Positions 52,745-61,750 of a stretch of DNA of 64,000 nucleotides are shown piece by piece (the stretch's first letter is position 1; each line of letters starts with the position of its first letter). Source of the stretch: Mesorhizobium caraganae (GTDB lineage Bacteria > Pseudomonadota > Alphaproteobacteria > Rhizobiales > Rhizobiaceae); assembly GCF_016836705.1 (NCBI RefSeq), contig NZ_JAFCGY010000022.1, positions 1 to 64,000 on the forward strand. The letters are read 5' to 3'. A program made the position numbers and the translations under genes. Under the pieces are notes generated by a model. It did not search any database. It was not told the origin of the DNA and was given only the letters and a program-made list of their open reading frames with translations.

Positions 52745-54153
52745 GACAGGTCGAGCCTCCCGAAGCCGCTTTGCGCGGCCAGCAGATCGAGCCGCGCACC
52801 ATTCCAAAGTGCTGCCGTGGCCGCGAGATCGAGGCCAAGCACGGTCTGATCGACGGTTCCGGCGACAGGCAGGGCGATCCCTTGCGGGTCGTGCGCCGCT
52901 TGCCACCAGGCCGCGCCGCGCTCATCGAGGAGGATGGCGCCGGCCGGCAGCATCAGCGGACAGTCGGTCCACCATGGCGCTGCGTCCTGATACGATGCAT
53001 GCGCGGCGAGCGGATCCTTGATTGTGTCGAGGCCGAAATCCGGCCAGGCCCCGGACACGACATCGCCCTTGCGCTCCGCCACCAGCGCCCGCAGCGGCTG
53101 GCGCGACGGGTAAAACACCAGCCTTGCATCGAACCGGTCGCCGGGCGTGAACGCAGCCGAGCGACGGCCGGCCGAGGCGGGAAAGAAATCGAGCAGCAGC
53201 GCAAATTGCGGCGTCGGACACTTGAGGTCGAGCAGCCATGTCGAATGACTGACAAGACCGTCGCGACGGGTCTCGATCTTCTCGCCGATGACTTCCCAAT
53301 GGCTGTCGACCTGTTTTGCATCGGGATTGGCCAGCACCTGGTCGCGGGTCTCGGACGCCGACACCAGCCGTTTCAGTTCGGGATCGTCCGGTGTCGAGCG
53401 CCAGGCTTTGGCCAGCAACACCAGCTTGCCGAGTTCGCGGATCGCCGCATCCGGCCGTTCCTCGCTGCGCAGCGCCATCAGCCGCGCCGGAATCTCGTCG
53501 ATGCGCCCGGCAAGCGCGGTCGCCTTCATGTCGACCAGCCTGGCGGCGATCCGGCGGCAGCGCTCGCTGCTGGCATCGGCAAAGGCGGAAAGGCCGAGCC
53601 GCAGCTGGTCGGCAATCCACTGGTCGAGTTCGTCCAGCGCTCCCGCCACCGCTGTCCGCGTGTCTTCCGCCCGCTTGCGCTGTGCCGCCTCGCGGCGCTC
53701 CGCTGCGGCAGCGTCCTCGATTGCGGTGACTTCATCCGGCTGCGAGGCCTCGCCAATGCTCTTGCCGGACGCGCCGGTTTCGGCGCCCGGCTTTGCAGCG
53801 GCCGGCTGGGGTGTCGTCTTCCGGCGCCGGCCAAGCCAGTCATTCACCCATTCCGGCGTTGACTCGGCAGCGGTGAAGCTGGCGGGCGCGGTGGCGGCGA
53901 TCCACATCAGCGCCAGCGTGTGCTTGCACGGAAATTTTCGCGACGGGCAGGTGCATTTGTAGCCGTGGTCGCCAGTGTCGACCACGGTGCGATAGGGATT
54001 GGAGCCGGAGCCCTGGCATTCTCCCCAGATCAGCGCCTGCTGCTCGTTCTTCTCCAGCCTCGGCCAGTTCGAACGCTTGGTGAGTTTCGAGGCGGCGCTC
54101 AGCGACGCCTGATCGGGGGCCAGCGCCTCGATGGTTTTCAGGTCGAATTCCAA
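52741..54153 (-). CDS. SWIM zinc-finger protein of the MoxR/VWA/SWIM block
   Basis: 470 residues if a TTG at 54153 is used, chosen for the GAGAGG six bases upstream; another TTG at 54180 is in frame. Begins with DLKTIEALAPDQASLSAASK, a conserved lead of this family. The SWIM finger follows near residues 65-85: KCTCPSRKFPCKHTLALMW, giving the CxC...CxH ligands. Residues 110-190 form a charged, Ala-rich linker. A long C-terminal region (about 220-470) is predicted mixed alpha/beta. SWIM domains bind DNA or proteins. As first gene of the operon it may be the recognition component. No promoter is evident in the 98 bases to the Lrp-type gene. Confidence 0.85.
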   Translation of the reverse strand: MEFDLKTIEALAPDQASLSAASKLTKRSNWPRLEKNEQQALIWGECQGSGSNPYRTVVDTGDHGYKCTCPSRKFPCKHTLALMWIAATAPASFTAAESTPEWVNDWLGRRRKTTPQPAAAKPGAETGASGKSIGEASQPDEVTAIEDAAAAERREAAQRKRAEDTRTAVAGALDELDQWIADQLRLGLSAFADASSERCRRIAARLVDMKATALAGRIDEIPARLMALRSEERPDAAIRELGKLVLLAKAWRSTPDDPELKRLVSASETRDQVLANPDAKQVDSHWEVIGEKIETRRDGLVSHSTWLLDLKCPTPQFALLLDFFPASAGRRSAAFTPGDRFDARLVFYPSRQPLRALVAERKGDVVSGAWPDFGLDTIKDPLAAHASYQDAAPWWTDCPLMLPAGAILLDERGAAWWQAAHDPQGIALPVAGTVDQTVLGLDLAATAALWNGARLDLLAAQSGFGRLDLS

Positions 54154-54251
54154 GCCGCGCCTCTCGTCACCCCAAATCAATGCCTGGCATCAGTATAGGG
54201 TGCCGTTTGTGAAGGATTGTTGTGGCTCCGGCAAGACGAAGATGACCCAGA

Positions 54252-54791
54252 TTAGTACAGCGGCGTTGCCATGTGCCGGGGCGTCGGCCATTCCGTCGTG
54301 ACGCCCGGCTGCACCGGCCGTTCGAGATAGGTCGACAGCACGACATAGCTTCGCGTCGAGGTGACGCCGGGCGTTTCGTAGAGACGCGCCAACAAGCCTT
54401 CGAGCGCCCTGGTGTCCTCGGTGCGGACCTTGAGCAACATGCAGGTGTCGCCGGCCACCGAATGGATCTCCTCGACCTCAGGATATTGGGAAACCGCCAT
54501 CAGCTCCGGCGTCTTGCCCCAACCCTTGGTGTCAATATGCACGAAGGTAAGCAGCGGCTTCTTCACCGCCTTGGGGTCGATGATCACCGCTGTGCCACGG
54601 ATGGCACCGCTGCGCCGTAGGCGCTTCACCCGCTCATGCGCCGCCGGCGGCGACAGGCAGACGCGTTCGCCAAGTTCGGCGTAGCTGACCGTGGCGTCGT
54701 CGACCAGCACGCCTAATATTTTTCGGTCGATCGCGTCCAGTTCGCGGGCGACAGGCTTGTTCTGCAGAACACCATCTGTTTCTTCATCCAT
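54252..54791 (-). CDS. Lrp/AsnC family transcription regulator
   Basis: 179 residues, ATG at 54791. N-terminal helix-turn-helix (LDAIDRKILGVLVDDATVSY, AELGERVCLSPPAAHERVKR) and a C-terminal RAM domain (VKKPLLTFVHIDTKG, VEEIHSVAGDTCMLLKVRTE). Typical Lrp-like fold that senses small molecules, often amino acids. It is divergent from the MFS gene across 48 bases, so it most probably controls that transporter and itself. Confidence 0.92.
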   Translation of the reverse strand: MDEETDGVLQNKPVARELDAIDRKILGVLVDDATVSYAELGERVCLSPPAAHERVKRLRRSGAIRGTAVIIDPKAVKKPLLTFVHIDTKGWGKTPELMAVSQYPEVEEIHSVAGDTCMLLKVRTEDTRALEGLLARLYETPGVTSTRSYVVLSTYLERPVQPGVTTEWPTPRHMATPLY

Positions 54792-54839
54792 ATCGAAATT
54801 CCTTGTTGTCGCGGAATTTAATTCGGCCACTATGCCCCT

Positions 54840-56018
54840 ATGACGAACGCGCATCAAGCAGCAACACTCCCAACAACAGCGCCGATCCCGGCGCTGGCCT
54901 ATTTGCTGACCGGCTGCATCGCCGTCATCGGCTCCAACTCGCTGGTTCTGGGTCCGATCGCCCCGGCGGTGGCTGCATCCTTCGGCACCAGCGTGCCGGC
55001 GGTGATGGCCGCGTCGGCCGCATTCGGTCTCGGCACCTCGGCCAGCGCTTTGTTCCTCGCCCGCTACATCGACGGCGTCGGCGCCCGCCGCATGCTGCAG
55101 GGCGCGCTGCTGTTGCTGGCGGTTGCACTTCTAGCCAGTGCGCTGGCGCCGACCGTGATCGCGCTGGTCGCGGCTCAAGCCGTTGCCGGCATTGCCGCCG
55201 GCGTTGCCATGCCGGCCATCTATGCCAGTGCGGCGGCGATCGCGCCGCCCGGCCGCGAAAGCGGCACCATCGGCGTCGTGCTGACCGGCTGGACGGTCTC
55301 CATGGTCGCCGGCGTTTCGCTGTCGGCCGTGCTTGCCGATCTCGTCCATTGGCGCGCCGTCTTCGCGGTAGTCGCGGTGCTTTCGGCAATTGCGCTCGCC
55401 GCCTTGTCGATGACCTCGCTCAGCGACGTCAGGAAGAGCGGCCCGGCGCCGACGCCGTTCGGTGCGCTCGCCATCCCCGGCATCGTGCCGCTGCTCATCG
55501 CCTGCACCGCCTTCATGACCGCCTTTTACGGCGTCTACGGCTATCTCGGCGATCATCTGCACCAGGATCTCGGTGAGCCCGTCAGCGCCAACGCGCTGGC
55601 CGCACTCGCCTATGGCGCCGGCTTCGGCACGGCAGCCTTTCTCGACGGCGTCATCGACCGCATCGGCGCGCGACGCGTCATGCCTTTCGCCTATCTGCTG
55701 GTCGCCGCCGTCTATGTCGCGATTGCGCTCGCAAGCAACAATTTCGCGCTGATCCTGGCCATGATCGCCATATGGGGCCTTGCCAATCATTTCGGTCTGA
55801 ACGTGCTGGTGATGCGCCTCACCGCGCTCGATCCGTCGCGCCGCGGCACCATCATGGGCCTGAACAGCTCGGTCACCTATCTCGCGGTCTTTATCGGCAC
55901 CACGAGCTTCGGGCCGCTTTATTCGACATTCGGCTTTGCCGCCTGCGCGATCGTCGCGGCCTTGCTGATGCTGGTTGCAGCCGCGGCCGGGACATGGCGT
56001 TCGCCCGTCAGGGCGTAA
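54840..56018 (+). CDS. MFS transporter (DHA1-like)
   Basis: 392 residues with 12 expected membrane helices. The conserved loop between helices 2 and 3 is FLARYIDGVGARRMLQG, and helices 5-6 carry the Gly/Pro-rich GVVLTGWTVSMVAGVSL. It resembles arabinose-efflux/AraJ-like or drug-efflux permeases. Substrate unknown. Divergence from an Lrp-type regulator suggests amino acid or metabolite export controlled by that regulator. The start codon lies directly in the short shared control region. Confidence 0.88.
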   Translation: MTNAHQAATLPTTAPIPALAYLLTGCIAVIGSNSLVLGPIAPAVAASFGTSVPAVMAASAAFGLGTSASALFLARYIDGVGARRMLQGALLLLAVALLASALAPTVIALVAAQAVAGIAAGVAMPAIYASAAAIAPPGRESGTIGVVLTGWTVSMVAGVSLSAVLADLVHWRAVFAVVAVLSAIALAALSMTSLSDVRKSGPAPTPFGALAIPGIVPLLIACTAFMTAFYGVYGYLGDHLHQDLGEPVSANALAALAYGAGFGTAAFLDGVIDRIGARRVMPFAYLLVAAVYVAIALASNNFALILAMIAIWGLANHFGLNVLVMRLTALDPSRRGTIMGLNSSVTYLAVFIGTTSFGPLYSTFGFAACAIVAALLMLVAAAAGTWRSPVRA

Positions 56019-56092
56019 GCGGCGGCGGCAAAGCTTGCATCCCTGTCCTGTCCTTCGCTAGAGGTTCGGCTCACCATGCGAGCCGTATCAGG

Positions 56093-56515
56093 ATGAACAC
56101 GACGCTTGAGACCACCGCCGATCCCTCGCCAGAGGAACTCACCTTTTTGGCCGAGCGGCTGACGGCGTTCAATGACGGCGATGTCGGCGCCTCCGGCCGT
56201 AAAGCGGTCGCCGTCTTCGTGCGCGACGAGGACCGCGCCGTCGTCGCGGGCATTTCAGGCTACACCGCCTGGGGCTGGCTCTATGTGCAATGGCTCTGGG
56301 TCGACGAACGCCTGCGCGGCCGACATATCGCTGGCGACATGCTGGATGCCGCCGAACGCGAAGCAGTCAAGCGCGGCTGCCGGAACGCCTGGATCGACAC
56401 TTTCAATCCCGTCGCGGCCAAAGCCTATGAGCGGCAGGGCTACCGGCCTTTCGGCACGCTGCCGGACTTTCCGGCCGGCCGCAGCCGCATTTTCCTGCAG
56501 AAAAGGCTCGCTTAA
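56093..56515 (+). CDS. GNAT family N-acetyltransferase
   Basis: 140 residues from the ATG at 56093 with AGG upstream; a longer open frame runs into the MFS gene but is a shadow. The acetyl-CoA-binding segment LWVDERLRGRHIAGDMLDAA shows the R-G-x-x-I-A-G form of the GNAT P-loop, followed by NAWIDTFNPVAAKAYERQGY. Small, cytoplasmic, substrate unknown. The stop overlaps that of the convergent anmK gene in a TTAA shared by both strands. Confidence 0.88.
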   Translation: MNTTLETTADPSPEELTFLAERLTAFNDGDVGASGRKAVAVFVRDEDRAVVAGISGYTAWGWLYVQWLWVDERLRGRHIAGDMLDAAEREAVKRGCRNAWIDTFNPVAAKAYERQGYRPFGTLPDFPAGRSRIFLQKRLA

Positions 56516-57627
56516 GCTGCCAGTCGTCCGCCTTGCATCGGCCGCGGTACACCGGTGGTACTGGGGAAGCTGATCGGCAGGCCGCGCAAAACGCGCACCG
56601 CGAGAAAGGCAAAGCACTCGGCTTCGACCGCATCGCCCTTCCAGCCCAGCGTTTCGGCCTGCACCACCTCGACGCCGGCGCGGTTCGCCAGCATCGCCAT
56701 CATCGTCGGGTTGTGGCGGCCGCCGCCGCTGACCGCCAGCCGCTTCGGCCGGCGCGGCAACAGGTCGAGCGCCTTGCCGACGGCCGAGACGGTGAAGGCC
56801 GTCAGCGTCGCCGCGCCGTCCTCGGCGCTGAGGCCGTCGGCCATCGCGGCGCCGAAGTCGAAGCGGTCGAGCGATTTCGGGTAGGGCTTGGTCAGATACG
56901 GATGCTGCAGCAATCTGGCTAAGCGTGCTTCATCGACGGTGCCGGCCGCACCCAGCCTGCCGTCGCGGTCCATCTCGCCGAGACCCTTCGCCTTGATGAA
57001 ATCGTTGAGTGGCGCGTTGGCCGGACCGGTGTCGAAGGCGACGACATTGTCCTTGCCGTCCCACCAGGTGATGTTGCCGACGCCGCCAAGATTGAGCACC
57101 GCCGTGTCGCCGCTCGCGTCCGCTTCCCTGAGCAGGGCTGCGTGATAGGCCGCCGCCAGCGGCGCGCCCTGGCCGCCGGCGCGCACATCGGCCGAGCGGA
57201 AGTCGTATGCGACCTTGGCGCCGAGGATCGAATGCATCAGTTCGCCATCGCCCAGCTGGCGCGTGTCGCCGCGCCGTCCCGGCTGCGGGGCGCGATGCAG
57301 CACGGTCTGGCCGTGAAAGCCGACCACGCCGATATCGGTCATGGTCAGGCCATAGCTCTCGACAAGGTCTTTCACCGCCGCCGACTGCGCCCGCGTCAGC
57401 GCCTCTTCTGCCTCGCGAAAGATCGCCGGCTCCGGCCCGTCGAAATTCCACGCCCTGGCCTGGCGCAGCGTCTCCTCCAGCAGGGCGCGAATCTCTGCGG
57501 GGTAGGGGGCCAGCGTATAGGTGCCGAAATCGGCGATGCGCTCGCCGTCCGTCTTGATCAGCGCGACGTCGATATTGCCGTCAAGCACGGTGCCGGTCAT
57601 CAGGCCGACGGCCCAGATTGGTTCCAT
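56512..57627 (-). CDS. anmK: Anhydro-N-acetylmuramic acid kinase
   Basis: 371 residues. AnmK converts 1,6-anhydro-MurNAc to MurNAc-6-phosphate in cell-wall recycling. Visible motifs: GLMTGTVLDGNIDVALIKTD for phosphate binding, GVVGFHGQTVLHRAP, VLNLGGVGNITWWDGKDNVV, DTGPANAPLND with the catalytic Asp, and AVSGGGRHNPTMMAML. Complete and normal length. Transcribed alone; the upstream region contains the palindromic repeat element. Confidence 0.95.
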   Translation of the reverse strand: MEPIWAVGLMTGTVLDGNIDVALIKTDGERIADFGTYTLAPYPAEIRALLEETLRQARAWNFDGPEPAIFREAEEALTRAQSAAVKDLVESYGLTMTDIGVVGFHGQTVLHRAPQPGRRGDTRQLGDGELMHSILGAKVAYDFRSADVRAGGQGAPLAAAYHAALLREADASGDTAVLNLGGVGNITWWDGKDNVVAFDTGPANAPLNDFIKAKGLGEMDRDGRLGAAGTVDEARLARLLQHPYLTKPYPKSLDRFDFGAAMADGLSAEDGAATLTAFTVSAVGKALDLLPRRPKRLAVSGGGRHNPTMMAMLANRAGVEVVQAETLGWKGDAVEAECFAFLAVRVLRGLPISFPSTTGVPRPMQGGRLAA

Positions 57628-57748
57628 GGTCGTTTTTCTCGAATCGCTGTTCTAGCAAGGTGTCGGATGGATCGGTCGGGCAGGCAAGTCTTTTGCCGTT
57701 AGTGATCAAGGCAAGCGTTTCACGATTTTGAATTCCCGCGACGTTTGC

Positions 57749-57926
57749 GCTGCCCCTCACCTGCCTGCCGGCATCCTCTCCCCGTATAGTGACGGGGAGA
57801 GGGGCGCTTTCGTCGCGACTTTCGCCAATCACCGGCGCTGCAAGAAGGGCGCCGGCGTTGCGGCCAGCTCTTTCTCCCCGTCACTATACGGGGAGAAATG
57901 CCCGGCAGGGCAATGAGGGGCGGCGC
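57749..57926. repeat. Rhizobial palindromic repeat element (RIME/MITE-like)
   Basis: Two arms of about 55 bases lie in inverted orientation around a spacer of about 65 bases. Each arm contains its own near-perfect hairpin: CTCTCCCCGT/ACGGGGAGAG with loop ATAGTG (57776-57801) and TTTCTCCCCGT/ACGGGGAGAAA (57871-57898). Outer parts match as GCCCCTCA followed by CTGCC(G)GGCAT. No open frame. Dispersed elements of this composition are frequent between genes in Mesorhizobium and Rhizobium genomes. It fills most of the 458-base gap between anmK and the SDR gene; the flanks hold nothing else I can identify. Confidence 0.8.
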
Positions 57927-58085
57927 TGACATCGACCGGCTATCCGGGGCGATTGCTTGAGATCCCTATGGAGCTGACGAATGCTTTTGCTTTGAACAGC
58001 GAAAATCGAGCAACGCCGTTCTTGTCTCTCGCCGCTCAAAACGCCAGCTATGGGACGAACACATCAATCATCAGGGAGAAACCAC

Positions 58086-58769
58086 ATGCCATCCGAAGTC
58101 GCAGTGATCGCCGGCGCGGGCGCGGGTCTGAGCGCCTCGCTGGCCCGCCTTCTGACCCGGGAAGGCTATCGAGTGGTGCTCGCCGCCCGCAATACGGCCA
58201 AACTCGCGGCGCTGGTCGAGGAGACCGGCGCGCTGGCCGTCGAAACCGACGTCGCCGATCCTGCGTCCGTCGCCAGCCTGTTCGAGGCGGCTGACAAGCA
58301 AGGCCCGCTGGCGCTTGCCGTCTTCAACGCCAGCGGTCGTACCCGCGGCCCGATTGCCGAGGTCGATGCCGATGCGGTCAAGCAGGCGCTGCTGGTCGGC
58401 GCCTATGGCGGCTTCCTGGTCGGCCAGCAGGCGGCGCGGCGGCTTTTGGCGCGCGGATCCGGCTCGATCCTGTTCACCGGCGCATCCGCCAGCATCAAGG
58501 GCTTTGCCAACTCGGCCGGCTTTGCCATGCCGAAATTCGGCCTGCGCGGCCTGGCCCAGTCCATGGCGCGCGAACTCGGTCCGAAAAACATCCATGTCGC
58601 GCATTTCATCATCGACGGCCAGATCGCGGCAGCGGAGCGGACGGCCGAGCGGCCGGATAGCCACCTGTCGCCCGATGCGATCGCCGAGACCTATTTCGCG
58701 GTCCATCGCCAGCATCGCAGCGCATGGAGTTTCGAGGTCGAGCTGCGGCCCTGGGTCGAGACATTCTGA
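58086..58769 (+). CDS. Atypical short-chain dehydrogenase/reductase family protein
   Basis: 227 residues from the ATG at 58086 (AGGGAG upstream). Rossmann fold with AVIAGAGAGLSASLARLLTR and AARNTAKLAAL, then NASGRTRGP and ILFTGASASIKG. The catalytic Tyr-x-x-x-Lys is Phe-x-x-x-Lys (FAMPKFGLRGLAQSMAREL), so the usual acid/base Tyr is absent. The end HVAHFIIDGQI is typical of a subgroup of SDR proteins that share this loss. It probably binds NAD(P) but oxidoreductase activity is uncertain. No operon partner: 172 bases separate it from metQ. Confidence 0.85.
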   Translation: MPSEVAVIAGAGAGLSASLARLLTREGYRVVLAARNTAKLAALVEETGALAVETDVADPASVASLFEAADKQGPLALAVFNASGRTRGPIAEVDADAVKQALLVGAYGGFLVGQQAARRLLARGSGSILFTGASASIKGFANSAGFAMPKFGLRGLAQSMARELGPKNIHVAHFIIDGQIAAAERTAERPDSHLSPDAIAETYFAVHRQHRSAWSFEVELRPWVETF

Positions 58770-58941
58770 TCGACCGGGCGTGGCCGTTCTCGCGAACGTG
58801 AAATCTTTGAGAGAATATTCCCGGCTTCGTGTTTGAGAAGAAACGCGGTTCTTTGATCCGGCACACAGCATTGCCGATGATGTGGTCAAGGCTTGGCATT
58901 CCGCCTCGCCGCAATGACTTCAGGATTACGAGGGATCGACA

Positions 58942-59796
58942 ATGTCCGAACGCGGAAACGTTTCCAAAACTCTTCTTTTTTCAGCCATCAGCCGGCGCGC
59001 TGCCCTTGCGGCACTTTTTGCCTCGGCCGTCACACTTGTCGGCCTGGCCCAGCCGACGCCATCCTTCGCCGAGGACAAGAAGTCGATCAAGGTCGGCATC
59101 ATCAGCGGCGAGGATGAGGATGTCTGGCGCGTCGTCGTCGCCCAGGCCGCCGAAAAAGGCCTGGCCGTCGAGACCGTGGTGTTCAACGACTACACCCAGC
59201 CCAACGAGGCGCTCGAGCGCGGCGAGATCGACGCCAATGCCTTCCAGCACCAGCCTTATCTCGACAACCAGATCAAGACTCAAGGGTATCATATCGTGCG
59301 CGTCGGCTACACCGGCGTCTGGCCGATCGGCCTCTACTCCAAGAAATACACCAAGGTTGCCGACCTGCCGGAAGGCGCGGTCATCGGCCTGCCGAACGAC
59401 CCCTCCAATGAAGGCCGCGCGCTGCGCGTCCTGCAGAACGAAGGCGTGATCAAGCTGAAGGACGGCACCGGCATCCTGGCGACCACCGCCGACATTGCCG
59501 AGAACCCGAAGAAGGTCGTCATCAAGGAGCTCGATGCCGGCATTGTCGGTCGCTCGGTCGAGGATCTCGACGCGGCGGTCGTCAACACCGATTGGGCGCT
59601 GAAGAGCGGTCTCGGCCCTGACAACCGCATCGCCCAGGAGCCGGTGGCCGACAATCCCTACCGCAACTTCATCGCCGTCAAATCCGGCAATGAGAACGAG
59701 GCTTGGGTGAAGACGCTGGTCGCGTCCTACCAGAACGAGGCGGTCAAGGCCGAGTTCGACAAGGTCTACAAGGGCACCGGGATCAGCGCCTATTGA
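58942..59796 (+). CDS. metQ: MetQ/NlpA-family substrate-binding protein
   Basis: 284 residues. A signal peptide (SRRAALAALFASAVTLVGLA...SFA) is followed by the NlpA/MetQ domain: KKSIKVGIISGEDEDVWRVV, NDYTQPNEALERGEIDANAF, QHQPYLDN, and DLPEGAVIGLPNDPSNEGRA. The lipobox Cys of Gram-positive and enteric homologues is not present, so it should be free in the periplasm. It binds methionine or a related sulfur compound and delivers it to MetNI, encoded downstream. I looked for a SAM-II riboswitch in the 172 bases upstream and did not recognise one. Confidence 0.9.
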   Translation: MSERGNVSKTLLFSAISRRAALAALFASAVTLVGLAQPTPSFAEDKKSIKVGIISGEDEDVWRVVVAQAAEKGLAVETVVFNDYTQPNEALERGEIDANAFQHQPYLDNQIKTQGYHIVRVGYTGVWPIGLYSKKYTKVADLPEGAVIGLPNDPSNEGRALRVLQNEGVIKLKDGTGILATTADIAENPKKVVIKELDAGIVGRSVEDLDAAVVNTDWALKSGLGPDNRIAQEPVADNPYRNFIAVKSGNENEAWVKTLVASYQNEAVKAEFDKVYKGTGISAY

Positions 59797-59879
59797 TCGG
59801 CGCCTGGCTTTCAGGAGCAGGCGGCCCGCTTTTGAGCGGGCTGCTGTCGCATTTTCGTGCCGTTGAAACGGGTAGTGAA

Positions 59880-60968
59880 ATGAACCAGCACGTCACGGCC
59901 GAACTGGCCGATCCGGTCAACATAGCTGCCGGGCAGGACGATGTCGTCCGCCTCGTCGACCTGAAGCGACGCTTCGGCGCGACGCCTGCGCTCGACGGCG
60001 TCTTGCTGACGGTGAAGAAGGGCGAGATCCTCGGCATCATCGGCCGCAGCGGCGCCGGCAAGTCGACGCTGATCCGTTGCCTCAACGGGCTGGAGCGGCC
60101 GGATTCCGGCGACGTCTTCATCGAGGGCCGCGAGATCGGCCGGCTTGGCGAGCGTGAGTTGCAGCCGCTCAGGCGGCGCATCGGCATGATCTTCCAGCAC
60201 TTCAACCTTTTGTCGGCCAAGACGGTCGAGGACAATGTCGCGCTGCCGCTCAAGATCGAGGGCCGTCCCAAGGCAGAGCGTCTGGCGCGTGCTGCCGAAC
60301 TGCTCGATCTCGTCGGCCTGTCGGAGAAGGCCAAAGCCTACCCGTCCTCGCTGTCGGGCGGCCAGAAGCAGCGCGTCGGCATTGCCAGGGCGCTGGCCGC
60401 GCGACCGGCGCTGCTGCTCTCCGACGAAGCGACCTCGGCGCTCGATCCGGAGACGACGCGCTCGATCCTGGCCTTGCTGAAAGACATCAACCGGCAGCTC
60501 GGCCTGACCATCCTGCTCATCACCCACGAGATGGAGGTGATCCGTTCGATCGCCGACCGCGTCGCGGTGATCGACGCTGGCCGCATTGTCGAGCAAGGCC
60601 CGGTGTGGTCGGTCTTCGCCGAGCCGCATTCCGAAATCACCAGGAGCCTGCTTGGCGGCATCCGCCCGCAGCTGCCGGCCGAGATTGCCGGTCGGCTTCT
60701 TCCGGGCGCCGGTGCCGAGCTCATCCTCAGGATTGACGTTGCCGGCGAGGCCGCGCGGGGCCCACTGCTATCAGATCTCGCTGTTGCGGTGCCAGGTCCA
60801 TTCCGCCTCGTGCATGGCGGCATCGACCATGTCCAGCAGCAGCCTGTCGGCACGCTGTTCGTGGCGGTGGCGGGCAATGATGCCCGCCATCTCGCTGAAG
60901 TAATCGCTTTCCTGAAGGCCCGCGAAGCGCGGGTGGAGGTGCTTGGCCATGTCGCCGGTTCTGTTTGA
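59880..60968 (+). CDS. metN: MetN methionine ABC transporter ATPase
   Basis: 362 residues from the ATG at 59880. Walker A GRSGAGKSTLIRC, Q-loop IFQHFNLLSA, signature LSGGQKQRVGIARAL, Walker B LLLSDEATSALD and His switch ITHEMEV. The C-terminal 90 residues form a NIL-type domain (LILRIDVAGEAARGPLLSDL, LFVAVAGNDA) that senses methionine and inhibits transport. Normal MetN length. It overlaps metI by 20 bases. Confidence 0.94.
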   Translation: MNQHVTAELADPVNIAAGQDDVVRLVDLKRRFGATPALDGVLLTVKKGEILGIIGRSGAGKSTLIRCLNGLERPDSGDVFIEGREIGRLGERELQPLRRRIGMIFQHFNLLSAKTVEDNVALPLKIEGRPKAERLARAAELLDLVGLSEKAKAYPSSLSGGQKQRVGIARALAARPALLLSDEATSALDPETTRSILALLKDINRQLGLTILLITHEMEVIRSIADRVAVIDAGRIVEQGPVWSVFAEPHSEITRSLLGGIRPQLPAEIAGRLLPGAGAELILRIDVAGEAARGPLLSDLAVAVPGPFRLVHGGIDHVQQQPVGTLFVAVAGNDARHLAEVIAFLKAREARVEVLGHVAGSV

Positions 60969-61605
60969 GCTTCTGCTGCGCTCGATCTGGGAGACGGTCC
61001 TGATGACCGCCGCGTCGGGCCTTATCTCGCTGGTCTTCGGCCTGCCGCTCGGTCTGGCCTTGATCGCCACAGAGCGCGGCGGCATCGCTGAAAACATCTG
61101 GGTGAACCGCGCGCTTGGCGCCGTCATCAACGGCTTTCGCTCGGTGCCCTTCATCATCCTCTTGGTGGCATTGATCCCGGTGACGCGGCTGATCGTCGGC
61201 ACCTCGATCGGCACCTGGGCGGCGATCGTGCCGCTGTCGATCGCCGCGACGCCCTACTATGCCCGCATCGCCGAAGTGTCGCTGCGCGAAGTCGACCATG
61301 GACTGATCGAGGCGGCGCGCGCCATGGGCGGCAATCGCTGGACGATCATCCGCGAGGTGCTGGTGCCGGAGGCGCTGCCCGGCATCGTCGCCGGTTTCAC
61401 CGTGACGCTGGTGACGCTGATCGGCGCCTCGGCCATGGCTGGCGCCATCGGCGCCGGTGGCCTCGGCGACCTCGCCATCCGCTATGGCTACCAGCGTTTC
61501 GAGACCAGCGTCATGGTCGCCGTGGTCATCGTGCTGATCATCCTCGTCTGCGGCATCCAGTGGGTCGGCGACCGGCTGGTCGCAAGACTGGATCGGCGCG
61601 GATGA
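60949..61605 (+). CDS. metI: MetI methionine ABC transporter permease
   Basis: 218 residues from the ATG at 60949 (GGAGG upstream). Five expected membrane helices and the EAA loop EAARAMGGNRWTIIREVLVP followed by EALPGIVAG. Strong match to MetI, with GFRSVPFIILLVALIPVTRL early and IGAGGLGDLAIRYGYQRF near the end. Together with MetQ and MetN this forms a complete methionine importer. Confidence 0.95.
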   Translation: MSPVLFELLLRSIWETVLMTAASGLISLVFGLPLGLALIATERGGIAENIWVNRALGAVINGFRSVPFIILLVALIPVTRLIVGTSIGTWAAIVPLSIAATPYYARIAEVSLREVDHGLIEAARAMGGNRWTIIREVLVPEALPGIVAGFTVTLVTLIGASAMAGAIGAGGLGDLAIRYGYQRFETSVMVAVVIVLIILVCGIQWVGDRLVARLDRRG

Positions 61606-61750
61606 GCGGCCGCGAACGATATTTGCCCGTCGGTTGCAAAAGGCAGCGCCGGCTTTCTTCATTCGCCTCGAGATTGGATTGCGCGTTGCTTTGATTGGAC
61701 AAGCCTCCGTGCCACGGTGACAGCGGGGCCGGCAAATAAGGAGCTTGACC

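Noticed and set aside
55772..56092. N-terminal extension of the GNAT protein
   Set aside because: It lies inside the MFS gene, in another frame, and is Arg-rich; a good ATG with AGG upstream is at 56093.
58770..58941. Possible SAM-II riboswitch before metQ
   Set aside because: The region has GATGTGGTCAAGGCTTGG-like text but not the conserved SAM-II core or pseudoknot pairing that I would expect.
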